In this document: piece by piece, positions 18,301 through 26,183 of the stretch
Position numbering within the stretch: the first letter of the stretch is position 1
How the letters are laid out: each line of letters begins with the position of its first letter
Source: Streptomyces umbrinus
Lineage (GTDB): Bacteria > Actinomycetota > Actinomycetes > Streptomycetales > Streptomycetaceae
NCBI RefSeq assembly: GCF_030817415.1
Contig: NZ_JAUSZI010000002.1
Location: 9,581,001-9,645,000, forward strand
DNA length: 64,000 nucleotides
Direction: 5' to 3'
Notes under the pieces: model-generated
Databases searched by the model: none
Seen by the model: the letters and a program-made list of their open reading frames with translations, nothing else
What the model was told of the DNA's origin: nothing
Made by a program: the position numbers and the translations under genes

Positions 18301-20096
18301 AGCGCGCCCGCGCCGCTGACGAGGACCGGCGCGGCGCCCAGCGCGCCGCCGACGACGCCCGCCGCACGGCCCGCGCCCTGCGCGGCGAGCGCGCGGAGAT
18401 CGCGGGCGCCCCCGACGACGTACCGGAGGCCGACCCGGCCGCCGCGAAGTCGTCGCTGCCCGCCTTGCGCGAGGCCTACCGCGCCGCCTCCCAGCTCTAC
18501 GAGCAGGTCGGCGTCGGCGCCGACCTGCGGGCCGAGCAGTCCCGTGCCGAGAGCGACGAGAGCGCGGCGCTCGCGGAGCTGGAGCGGCTGAGCAACAAGG
18601 TGCGTACGCGTGCCGCCCAGCTCCTGGAGTCCACCGACGGCTCCGACGGGCCCTCACGGCAGGCCGCCTCGGCCCGCGCCGAGGAACTGGTCCAGCTTCT
18701 GGAAACGCGTATGTCGACCGCGAGCGAGCAGCTCGGACGGCTGCGGGGCGAGGCCGAGCGGCACGCGCCCGAGGACGGCGAGGCGCACACCGAACTGCCC
18801 GAGGACCTGGTCCCGCGCGACGCCGAGCACGCACAGAGCCTGCTGCGCACCGCCACCGGTGAACTCGCCTCCCGCACCGAGGCGTTGAGCCAGGCGCGCG
18901 CGGCCCACGCCGAACTGCTCGACGCCCACCGCGCCGCCGAGGACGCGGCGGGCGGTTTCGACGAGACGGCCGCCCTGCTCCGGGACCTCCTCAGGGAGCA
19001 CTCGGACGAGGAGCAGGAGGAGCCCGAGCCCTACCCGGGCACCCTCGAAGAGGCCCGGCACTCCGCAGCCGAGTCCCGCCGCTCCCTGCGCGGCTGCGCG
19101 GCAGACCTCTCCGCCGCCGAGACCTCGGTGCGCGAGGCGAGCGACGTACTTGTACGGCACGCCAACTCCACGCGCTACGAGCAGGTGCGCACGCCCGCCC
19201 GCCAGCAGATCCGTGAGCTGCCGGCTTCCTCCCTGCCCGAGCACGCCCAGAAGTGGGCGGACGCCTTCGCGCCCCGACTCCGGGTCCTCACCGACGAGTT
19301 GGAGCAGCTGGAGCGCAACCGCGACTCCATCGTCGACCGGTTGCGCGGGCTCGTCGAGTCCGCGCTCGCCACGCTCAGGTCGGCCCAGCGGCTCTCCCGT
19401 CTCCCCGAAGGGCTCGGGGAGTGGTCGGGGCAGGAGTTCCTGCGCATCCGCTTCGAGGAGCCCGACCAGGCCACGCTCGCCGAGCGGCTCGGCGAGGTCG
19501 TCGACGAGGCAACCCGCGCGGCCGTCAAGAAGAACTCCGACATGCGCCGCGACGGAATGTCCCTGCTGCTCAGAGGGGTCAGCGCGGCCCTTCAGCCCAA
19601 GGGCGTCGCCGTCGAGATCCTCAAGCCCGACGCCGTGCTGCGTGCCGAGCGCGTACCCGTCGGACAGATGGGCGACGTGTTCTCCGGCGGCCAGCTGCTC
19701 ACCGCCGCGATCGCGCTGTACTGCACGATGGCGGCCCTGCGCTCGAACGACCGGGGCCGCAGCGACAAGCACCGTCACGCCGGCACGCTGTTCCTCGACA
19801 ACCCCATCGGCCGCGCCAACGCCACGTATCTGCTGGAGCTCCAGCGGGCCGTGTCGGACGCCCTCGGTGTCCAGCTCCTCTACACCACGGGCCTGTTCGA
19901 CACGACCGCGCTCGCCGAGTTCCCCCTGGTCATCCGCCTCCGCAACGACGCGGACCTCCGCGCCGGGCTGAAGTACATCAGCGTGGAGGAACACCTCCGA
20001 CCGGGCCTCCCGCGGGAGGCTCCCGCCGGGGAGGCGGTACACACCGAGATCACGGCAACGCGCATGTACAAGAGGCCGGCAACCAGCGCCCCTTAA
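15315..20096 (+). CDS. SMC/MukB-type coiled-coil ATPase (JetC/MksB-like, 1593 aa)
   Basis: A giant SMC-like ATPase with split ABC heads. Walker A is LENGGGKSVLLKL (GGGKS, residues 66-70). The ABC signature is VFSGGQLLTAAIALY (SGGQ, 1457-1460). Walker B is GTLFLDNPIGRAN (Asp1495). The residue after that Asp, normally the catalytic Glu, is Asn1496. Ala/Glu/Arg-rich coiled coils fill about 275-610 and 845-1330. Between them a globular hinge-like region (about 720-840, around PPGPDVLATVEYLGEHGIP) follows a Gly/Ser-rich stretch at about 613-680. It probably loads on DNA with the two upstream products. Size and partners fit MukBEF/MksBEF/Wadjet JetABC, but no JetD nuclease gene is adjacent. The TAA stop lies inside repeat R4. 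Confidence 0.85.
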   Translation: MYELSRVRLYSIGPAGARYADTVLDLRGVGEPVPDPAPTQAEFFEEEPVGPPRRPAPAGVLFLENGGGKSVLLKLIFSVMLPGHRNTLGGASSGVLRKFLLADDCGHVALEWQHTLTGECVVVGKVSEWRGRQVSNDPRKFAEAWYSFRPGPGLSLDNLPVAEATSVRPSAEGASGAQGRRRTMKGFRDALTEAGKAYPHLEVHWEEIHDRWIEHLGDLGLDPELFRYQREMNADEGEAAGLFAVKKDSDFTDLLLRAVTDTRDTDGLADLVGGFGNKLGRRAELIAEREFTAGSVDLLGRIVEATATRSRARDIHAGAERRTRTLARRLSARAGQERGRTGDLAQQVTAAAHRVTEADSSRERSALISAQLAYRHASLALAGAEKGAAAQKRELADARTLHSAWQAAELVLRHRASADRSARVAVAIREAERDAAPALAARAKAAADLVRALHAAAEGAETVANEEEERSAALQEVGEAAYRDSTSAATEAQRARSEIGHLRQRLSEVEQETAEAVRAGWLDDTAPDADPARAALAASDAEKTAVAAWDTAREASRRTTEHSREAASAESRAELTAARAADAATAAERAYDAERGTARALAGEERLAELLSLPGASGGSGGSGRGGLPQPRQGAGTASTEGAARAGGADHGNTSGRGSGTGPGADAAGTRRGRGGPDTEADSDEAPLSAEELDHYADELRELLDDGVASAERQLFELRTAAADDARILGALGDGGLLPPGPDVLATVEYLGEHGIPALPGWRYLAQAVDPVDHARVLAARPELVDGVIITDPDTHARAREALADAALLPRSAVAVGTAAALLAPTPAPDTGDGGRVDVFLVPPNPAMHDEHAADEERQTLRTRATERDEEIRELAARLAKDRELAARLASWRTGCPAGRLAELATAAHDARAFAEESEAELSEARTVRAEADESAAEAALVRDERQEAAQRARRAADALAGLAFRLRERAGWQVKLRELADDAAESEARAQSCLERARAADEDRRGAQRAADDARRTARALRGERAEIAGAPDDVPEADPAAAKSSLPALREAYRAASQLYEQVGVGADLRAEQSRAESDESAALAELERLSNKVRTRAAQLLESTDGSDGPSRQAASARAEELVQLLETRMSTASEQLGRLRGEAERHAPEDGEAHTELPEDLVPRDAEHAQSLLRTATGELASRTEALSQARAAHAELLDAHRAAEDAAGGFDETAALLRDLLREHSDEEQEEPEPYPGTLEEARHSAAESRRSLRGCAADLSAAETSVREASDVLVRHANSTRYEQVRTPARQQIRELPASSLPEHAQKWADAFAPRLRVLTDELEQLERNRDSIVDRLRGLVESALATLRSAQRLSRLPEGLGEWSGQEFLRIRFEEPDQATLAERLGEVVDEATRAAVKKNSDMRRDGMSLLLRGVSAALQPKGVAVEILKPDAVLRAERVPVGQMGDVFSGGQLLTAAIALYCTMAALRSNDRGRSDKHRHAGTLFLDNPIGRANATYLLELQRAVSDALGVQLLYTTGLFDTTALAEFPLVIRLRNDADLRAGLKYISVEEHLRPGLPREAPAGEAVHTEITATRMYKRPATSAP

Positions 20097-20149
20097 GGGG
20101 CGCGGGGCTGTGACATTTGCGGCTCCGCCGCGTGGGCGCGACCAGCCAC
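20086..20149 (-). repeat. Hairpin repeat R4, long form, overlapping the SMC gene stop codon
   Basis: The core GCGCCCCTTAAGGGGCGC is a perfect palindrome that contains the TAA stop of the ATPase gene. It continues as the long-form arm (GGCTCCGCC, GTGGGCGCG, ACCAGCCACA). It lies between convergent genes and probably acts as their terminator. Confidence 0.82.
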
Positions 20150-20175
20150 AACGGCCCCGCAGCTCCCCACGACCT

Positions 20176-21729
20176 CTAAGACGCGTCCTCCTTCAAAAGA
20201 TCAGCACACTTCTCGCCGATCATCATCGTCGTGATGCACGGATTGACGGCCACAAGATCCGGCATCACGGACCCGTCCGCGACCCGCAGCCCTTCAACTC
20301 CCTTCACTCGAAGCCGGGCATCCAGAGGCGCCGAGGCGTCGGAATCCGCACCCATCTTCACCGTGCAGGACGGGTGATAGACGGTGTTGTGCGTCTTGTG
20401 GATGTAGTCGAGCAACTCGTCGTCCGTCCGGACATCCGGCCCGGGGGCCAGCTCGGCCCCCGCCCACCCGCTCAGCGCGGGCTGTTCCGCGATACGCCGG
20501 GCCAGCTTCAGCCCGAACGTCATCACGCGCGCGTCGTGCTCGTGCGTGAAGTACCGCGGATCGACCTTGGGCTTGTCCCGGAAGTCGCGCGTCCGCAGCC
20601 GCACCGTGCCGCGCGACTTCGCGCTCGTCACGTTCGGCGTGAGACAGAACGCGTTCTCGGAGGTCGGATAGCCCCACCGGGCCGTGTTCATGTCGAACGG
20701 CACGGACCCGTAGTGGAACATCAGGTCCGGCCGGTCCAGGCCGGGTTCGGTGTCGTAGAAGATGCCCGCCTCCCACCACTGGCTTGAGGTGGTCGTCATG
20801 GGCTGCTTGGCGTCCCACATGATGACGCCCTCGGGGTGGTCCTGAAGGTTCTCGCCCACGCCGGCCGAGTCCACCACCACGTCGACACCCACCTCGCGCA
20901 GATGGTCGGCGGGCCCGATGCCCGACAGCATCAGCAGCTTCGCGCTGTCGATCGAGCCGCACGACACGATCACCTCGCGCCTGGCCCGTACCGTCCGGGT
21001 GTGGATCAGGTCCGGGTCCAGGTACTCGGCGCCCACGCAGCGCCGCCCGTCGAGCACGAGCTTCTTGGCCCGCACCCCGGTCCGTACGTCCAGGTTCGGA
21101 CGCTTGCCGAGGATCGGGTGCAGATAGGCGACCGACGAGGACTGACGGATGTTGTTCTCGTCGGAGTTGATCTGGAACCAGTTGGCCCCGCGAACGACCG
21201 TCTTTCCGGTGTTGAACGGGGTGGTCGGGATGCCTGCCTGGGCGCAGGCCTCCAACAGGGCGGTGCCACAAGGGTCGTCGCTCTTCAGCTGGCGCAGCTT
21301 CACCGGGCCGGAGCGGCCGTGGTGCTCGCCGGGAGCGTCGTTGTTCTCCAGCCGCTGGTACAGCGGGAAGAGCTCGGCCGCGCTCCAGCCCGTACAGCCC
21401 GCTGCCGCCCAGCCGTCCAGGTCCTCGGCCGGTGCCCAGAAGGCGATACAGGAGTTGTGCGAGGAGCAGCCGCCGAGCACCCGGGCGCGGGCGTGCCGCA
21501 TGAAGCTGTTGCCGCTGGCCTGCGGCTCGACCGGGTAGTCCCAGTCGTAGCCGGACTCAAGGAGTCCCATCCAGCGTTCCAGCTTCATGACGTCGTCGTC
21601 GCCGACGTCGCTGGGCCCCGCCTCCAGGACGCACACCGTGACGGACGGGTCTTCGGAGAGGCGGGCCGCGACCACATTGCCCGCGGTTCCTCCGCCGACC
21701 ACGACGTAGTCGAACTCGTCTTCGTTCAT
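20176..21729 (-). CDS. Choline oxidase / GMC-family choline dehydrogenase (517 aa)
   Basis: GMC flavoprotein that oxidises choline to betaine aldehyde and possibly on to glycine betaine. The N-terminal Rossmann motif is VVVGGGTAGNVVAARL. GGCSSHNSCIAFWAP contains His91, matching the histidine that carries covalent FAD in Arthrobacter choline oxidase, so oxidase rather than BetA-type dehydrogenase is favoured. The catalytic His is H452 in NTVYHPSC. The active-site Asn of choline oxidase (VNPNIT) is Cys498 here (VNPCIT). The start ATG 21729 has AAGGAGG upstream. It is the last gene of the choline-to-glycine operon, 52 nt after the permease. Confidence 0.85.
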   Translation of the reverse strand: MNEDEFDYVVVGGGTAGNVVAARLSEDPSVTVCVLEAGPSDVGDDDVMKLERWMGLLESGYDWDYPVEPQASGNSFMRHARARVLGGCSSHNSCIAFWAPAEDLDGWAAAGCTGWSAAELFPLYQRLENNDAPGEHHGRSGPVKLRQLKSDDPCGTALLEACAQAGIPTTPFNTGKTVVRGANWFQINSDENNIRQSSSVAYLHPILGKRPNLDVRTGVRAKKLVLDGRRCVGAEYLDPDLIHTRTVRARREVIVSCGSIDSAKLLMLSGIGPADHLREVGVDVVVDSAGVGENLQDHPEGVIMWDAKQPMTTTSSQWWEAGIFYDTEPGLDRPDLMFHYGSVPFDMNTARWGYPTSENAFCLTPNVTSAKSRGTVRLRTRDFRDKPKVDPRYFTHEHDARVMTFGLKLARRIAEQPALSGWAGAELAPGPDVRTDDELLDYIHKTHNTVYHPSCTVKMGADSDASAPLDARLRVKGVEGLRVADGSVMPDLVAVNPCITTMMIGEKCADLLKEDAS

Positions 21730-21781
21730 GGGGAGTTGACCTCCTTGAGTCCTTGCGACGTTCTGCCTTCGGATCGGGCGC

Positions 21782-23359
21782 TCAGTCGGCCGTCGGGGTG
21801 GCCGCGGGCGAGGATGGCGGAAGAGGCGTGTCGGGGGCCTTGTACTGGTGCTCGGCGAGCACTCCGGTGCGGTGCCGCTGCACGAACCAGTAGTAGGCGA
21901 AACCGCCGCCCATCACGATGCCGACGAACAGGACGGCACCCCAGCGCAGATACCAGTGGTACGGGGCGGCCGCGTTGTAGACCGCGGCGCGCGGCCAGAT
22001 CAGGTTGATCATCATGGCCGCGCCCCACACCACGGCGACGATGTTGACGGGCAGTCCCCAGCGGCCGAGCGAGAACTTGCCGTCGCCCGCGGGCTGCCAC
22101 TTGCCGCGCAGCCTGGCCACCAGCATGGGCCCGGTGACCAGCAGATACGCGAGGTAGATCAGGATGATGCCGATACTGGTGACGACCGTGAAGATCTGCG
22201 GCTGGCGGATGTTGACCACCAGGATCGCCAGCGCCAGGATGCCGATGATCACCGCGGGCAGGATCGGGGTCTGGAAGCGCGGATGGACCTTGGCCAGCTT
22301 GGCGGAGGCGGGCAGGTTGTTGTCGCGGGACATCGCGAAGGCCAGCCGGATCGCCGCCGTGTGAACGGCCAGGGCGCACACGGTGACCGCGATGAACACG
22401 CACCACAGCATGGCCTTGCCCGCGTCCTCGCCGAGCACGTTGAGGACGACGTACTGCAGGCCGTCCGTGGACAGCTTGTCGCCCTTCAGGCTGGACACGC
22501 TCATCAGCGCGAGCAGCAGGATGAGCCCGCCGAGGACGAACGAGGCGACGATGGCACGGAGGATCGCGCGCGGCGCGTTGCGCGACGGGTCGAGGGACTC
22601 CTCGCCGAGCGAGGCGGCCGTGTCGAAGCCGTACATCACGTACGCGGATGCCAGCGACGCGATCAGGAACGCGCCGAAGTAGCCGCCGGGCTGGCCCGCT
22701 CCCGTGCCGTTCGTCTCCAGCACGACCCCCGGTCCGCGGGTGATGTGCACGGCGAACAGCACGATCAGGACGACGGTGGCGATCAGCTCGATGAAGACGC
22801 CCGCCGTGTTGATCCGGGCCATCAGCTTCACGCCGAGGGCGTTCACCAGGGTGGTGAAGATGATGAGCACGGAGGCCAGCAGCACGGCGTTGGTGGCCAC
22901 GTCGTACTTGCCGGTGCCGTCGCCCACGAACTGGAACACGGAGGAGATCTGAGGAAGCGTCAACTGATACGCAAGGGCCACGGCCGCGATCGACACGATC
23001 GAGGCGATCAGCATCGTCCAGCCCGCCAGCCAGCCTATGTGCGGGTTGCCCACCTTCTTGGACCAGTTGTAGACGGAGCCGGCCACCGGATAGCGGGCGG
23101 CGAGTTCGGCGAAGCACAGCGCGACCATGAACTGGCCGACGAAGACCATGGGCCAGGACCACCAGTAGGCGGGCCCGCCGCTGCCGTAGCCGAAGTAGAA
23201 GAGCTGGAAGGTGCCGGTGAGGATGGAGATGTAGCTGATGCCGGCGGCGAAGGTGTGGAAATTGCCGAGCGTGCGCTTCAGTTCGGGCTTGTAGCCGAAC
23301 TCGTTGAGCTCGGAGTCGTCGTTACTTTGTTTCTCAGGTGGTTGAGCGGTGGTGGTCAT
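21782..23359 (-). CDS. APC-family permease, GABA/choline type (525 aa)
   Basis: Amino acid-polyamine-organocation permease with about 12 membrane segments. Helix 1 carries the unwound binding-site segment in TFAAGISYISILTGTF, and the conserved loop FAELAARYPVAGSVYNWSKKVG follows. YVMYGFDTAASLGEESLDPSRNAPRAI is characteristic of the yeast UGA4/HNM1-like branch that takes up GABA or choline. The C-terminal tail is short and Pro-rich. AGGAGG lies 6 nt before ATG. The context, between choline oxidase and betaine aldehyde dehydrogenase, points to uptake of choline or another quaternary amine, but the substrate is not proven by sequence. Confidence 0.85.
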   Translation of the reverse strand: MTTTAQPPEKQSNDDSELNEFGYKPELKRTLGNFHTFAAGISYISILTGTFQLFYFGYGSGGPAYWWSWPMVFVGQFMVALCFAELAARYPVAGSVYNWSKKVGNPHIGWLAGWTMLIASIVSIAAVALAYQLTLPQISSVFQFVGDGTGKYDVATNAVLLASVLIIFTTLVNALGVKLMARINTAGVFIELIATVVLIVLFAVHITRGPGVVLETNGTGAGQPGGYFGAFLIASLASAYVMYGFDTAASLGEESLDPSRNAPRAILRAIVASFVLGGLILLLALMSVSSLKGDKLSTDGLQYVVLNVLGEDAGKAMLWCVFIAVTVCALAVHTAAIRLAFAMSRDNNLPASAKLAKVHPRFQTPILPAVIIGILALAILVVNIRQPQIFTVVTSIGIILIYLAYLLVTGPMLVARLRGKWQPAGDGKFSLGRWGLPVNIVAVVWGAAMMINLIWPRAAVYNAAAPYHWYLRWGAVLFVGIVMGGGFAYYWFVQRHRTGVLAEHQYKAPDTPLPPSSPAATPTAD

Positions 23360-23549
23360 GAGGCGCCTCCTGGGAAGGGGGAGTTCTCCCGGGCGGGAGG
23401 GGAGTGCGGCTCGTGCGGGGTCGTTGGTGCGCGGGTGCTGGATCTCGGGGTGAAGAAGGCTGGATCTTACGATGCCTGCGACTGGTTCTGACCATGAGGA
23501 GTGCCGGTTTCTTGCGAAAGATCCGCAGAACCGGCCCTGGGGACATGGA

Positions 23550-25016
23550 TCAGGAGAACCAGCCCTGTGGACTGGGATTGGTCGTGCGCCAGATGTGTTT
23601 GGTCTCGCGGTACTCGGCGAGACCGGCAGGACCGAGCTCCCGCCCGAACCCGGACTGCTTGTAACCGCCCCACTCGGCCTGTGGAACGTACGGGTGGTAG
23701 TCGTTGATCCAGATGGTGCCGATCCGCAGCGCGGACGCGACCCGCTGGGCCTTCGCCTCGTCGGAGGTGAAGATCCCGCCGGCGAGACCGTAGATCGTGT
23801 CGTTGGCCAGCCGCACCGCCTCCGCCTCGTCCGTGAACCGCTCCACGGTCAGTACGGGCCCGAAGGACTCCTCCTGGACGACCGACATCCGGCCGGAGCA
23901 CTCGTCGAGCACGGTCGGCGGGTAGTAGAAGCCGTCCGGGTGCGGAGGATCGGCCGGCCGCTCCCCGCCGCAGCGCAGGACCGCCCCCTCCTCCAGGCCC
24001 TTGGCGACGTACGCCTCGACCTTCTCCCGGTGGGCCGCCGAGATCAGCGGACCGGTCTGTGCCTGCTCGTCGAACGGTCCGCCCAGCCTGATCAGCCGGG
24101 CCCTGCGGACGACCTCGTCGACGAAGCGGTCGTGCAGCGAGTCCTCGACCAGGAGCCGCGCCCCGGCCGAGCAGACCTGTCCGGAATGCAGGAAGACGGC
24201 CGTCAGCGCCATGTCGACGGCCGTCTCGAAGTCGGCGTCGGCGAAGACGATGTTCGGGTTCTTGCCGCCCAGTTCGAGGGCGACCTTCTTCACCGTCCCG
24301 GCCGCCGCGGCCATGAGTCTGCGGCCGGTCTGCAGACCGCCGGTGAAGGACACCAGGTCCACGTCCGGATGGTCGCCCAGCGGAGCGCCGGCCTCGGGAC
24401 CGGCGCCGAGCACCAGGTTCGCCACGCCGGCGGGTACTCCGGCCTCCTCCAGGAGGCGCATCAGATGGATCGCGGTGTGCGGGGTCAGCTCGCTCGGCTT
24501 GAGGATGAAGGTGTTGCCCGCGGCGAGCGCCGGGGCGACCTTCCACGCCGTCTGGAGCAGCGGATAGTTCCAGGGTGTGATCAGCGCGCAGACACCGACC
24601 GGTTCGTATACGACCCGGCTGTCGACGCCCTCCGTGCCCGTCTCCACGACCCGGCCGGACTCGCTCGCGACGAGCCGGCCGAAGTAGCGGAAGCAGTTCT
24701 CGATGTCGTCGATGTCGTACTCGCTCTCCACCAGGCGTTTGCCGGTGTCGAGGGACTCCGCGCGGGCGAGTACGTCCTTGTCGCGGGCGAGCAGGTCGGC
24801 GACCCGCAGCAGCAGGTCACCGCGCTCGTTCGGGGGCGTCCGTGGCCAGGGGCCGTCGTCGAAGGCGCGGCGCGCGGCCGCGATCGCGTCGGCCGTGTCC
24901 TGGGGGCCCGCCTCGTCCACGACGGCGACGAGTGAACCGTCGGCCGGACAGCGGATCTCGCGGGTGCCCTTCTCCCGCGCGCTCGTCCATGTGCCGCCGA
25001 TATAGAGATCAGCCAT
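23550..25016 (-). CDS. betB: Betaine aldehyde dehydrogenase (488 aa)
   Basis: NAD(P)-dependent aldehyde dehydrogenase that oxidises betaine aldehyde to glycine betaine. The cofactor and active-site marks are ITPWNYPLLQTAWKVAPALAAGN, the catalytic base Glu248 in VALELGGKNPNIVF and the nucleophile Cys282 in SGQVCSAGARLLV. The end segment EWGGYKQSGFGRELG is typical of betaine aldehyde dehydrogenases. I chose ATG 25016 (MADLYIGG); it overlaps the 3' end of the Rieske oxygenase gene by 8 nt, so the two are coupled. Length is normal. Specificity within the large ALDH family is taken from context. Confidence 0.88.
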   Translation of the reverse strand: MADLYIGGTWTSAREKGTREIRCPADGSLVAVVDEAGPQDTADAIAAARRAFDDGPWPRTPPNERGDLLLRVADLLARDKDVLARAESLDTGKRLVESEYDIDDIENCFRYFGRLVASESGRVVETGTEGVDSRVVYEPVGVCALITPWNYPLLQTAWKVAPALAAGNTFILKPSELTPHTAIHLMRLLEEAGVPAGVANLVLGAGPEAGAPLGDHPDVDLVSFTGGLQTGRRLMAAAAGTVKKVALELGGKNPNIVFADADFETAVDMALTAVFLHSGQVCSAGARLLVEDSLHDRFVDEVVRRARLIRLGGPFDEQAQTGPLISAAHREKVEAYVAKGLEEGAVLRCGGERPADPPHPDGFYYPPTVLDECSGRMSVVQEESFGPVLTVERFTDEAEAVRLANDTIYGLAGGIFTSDEAKAQRVASALRIGTIWINDYHPYVPQAEWGGYKQSGFGRELGPAGLAEYRETKHIWRTTNPSPQGWFS

Positions 25017-26172
25017 CCATGCCTCCCAGCATGCCAATGAGCCACTCGTGGAAAATCCCGATGTGGTGCTCGGTGGGCACCAGCACCCCGCCCCTCCGGT
25101 AGGCGCGGGACGCCATCGCGGGCTGCGTACGCTCGCAGGCCTCGAAGTCCTGGGCGTTGACCCGGTGGAAGAGTTCCACGGACTTCGACACATCGGCGCC
25201 CGACTCGACGACCTCGGGTGCGTAGAGCCAGTCGCACTCCACGATCGTCCGGTCCTCGGCGAGGGGGAACATGCGGTGCAGGATGACATGGTCGGGGACG
25301 AGATTGATGAACACGGTGGGTTTGACCGTTATCGCATAGTAACGACGGTCCTGATCCTCCGCGATCGCGGGAAGTCTCCCGAATCCCTCGCTGCCGTCGA
25401 CGGTGAAGCCCTTGACCTCCTCGCCGAACTCGGCGCCGTGCCCCACGTAGTACTGGGCCGCGTAGCCGTCGGCGAACTCCGGGAGGACGTCGGTGAGCTC
25501 GGGGTGGATCGTCGCGCAGTGGTAGCACTCCATGAAGTTCTCGACGATCAGTTTCCAGTTCGCCTTCACGTCATAGGTGATGCGTTTTCCGAGGGCGAGG
25601 TTCTCCGTGCCGTAGTGCTCGATGGCCGCCACGTTCCCGAGCCGCTCCACGGCCGCGCCCATCACCGTCTCCTCGAAGGACGGCGGCTCGTCGGCCAGAC
25701 ACACCCAGGCGTAGCCGAGCCACTCCCGCAGGGCGACCTTGACCAGGCCGTACTCCGTTCGGTCGACGTCCGGCATCTTCACCAGGTTCGGTGCCGCGAT
25801 CAGCTTGCCGTCGAGGTCGTACGTCCACGCGTGGTACGGGCACTGGAGATTGCGCCGGACCTCGCCGGCCTCCTCCAGACAGAGACGGGCCCCGCGGTGG
25901 CGGCAGACGTTCAGGAAGGCGCGCAGCTCACCGGTGCGGGACCGGGTGATCAGGACGCTCTCGCGGCCGACCTGGACCGTACGGAACGCGCCCGGTTTGG
26001 CCAGGTCGGCGCCGCGGACCGCGCAGAACCACATCGACTCGAAGAGCCGTTCCTGCTCCTGCCGGAAGATCTCCGGGTCGGTGTAGTAGTGCCCCGGAAG
26101 GGTGGCGATCAGGCTGGGCGGCAGCTGACCGGGGGCGGAGACGGGGGCGGGGGAGACGGGGGTCGTCGTCAC
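25009..26172 (-). CDS. gbcA: Rieske glycine-betaine monooxygenase, oxygenase component (387 aa)
   Basis: Alpha subunit of a ring-hydroxylating-type Rieske oxygenase acting on an N-methyl group. The Rieske [2Fe-2S] ligands are Cys90, His92, Cys111 and His114 (CRHR...CPYHAW). The mononuclear iron ligands are His218, His223 and Asp342 (ENFMECYHCATIHPEL, NAQDFEAC). In GbcA the reaction is glycine betaine to dimethylglycine plus formaldehyde. The start is GTG 26172 with GAGGAG 7 nt upstream. It lies 11 nt after sarcosine oxidase and overlaps betB. No reductase lies in this operon; the ferredoxin/reductase pair at 33.0-34.5 kb is the likely electron source. Carnitine or stachydrine as substrate is possible but less likely here. 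Confidence 0.85.
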   Translation of the reverse strand: MTTTPVSPAPVSAPGQLPPSLIATLPGHYYTDPEIFRQEQERLFESMWFCAVRGADLAKPGAFRTVQVGRESVLITRSRTGELRAFLNVCRHRGARLCLEEAGEVRRNLQCPYHAWTYDLDGKLIAAPNLVKMPDVDRTEYGLVKVALREWLGYAWVCLADEPPSFEETVMGAAVERLGNVAAIEHYGTENLALGKRITYDVKANWKLIVENFMECYHCATIHPELTDVLPEFADGYAAQYYVGHGAEFGEEVKGFTVDGSEGFGRLPAIAEDQDRRYYAITVKPTVFINLVPDHVILHRMFPLAEDRTIVECDWLYAPEVVESGADVSKSVELFHRVNAQDFEACERTQPAMASRAYRRGGVLVPTEHHIGIFHEWLIGMLGGMDG

Positions 26173-26183
26173 GTGCGTGCTCC

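Noticed and set aside
20097..21729. A JetD-like nuclease next to the SMC operon
   Set aside because: The adjacent gene is a GMC-family choline oxidase, and no topoisomerase VI/Toprim-like gene was recognised in the window.
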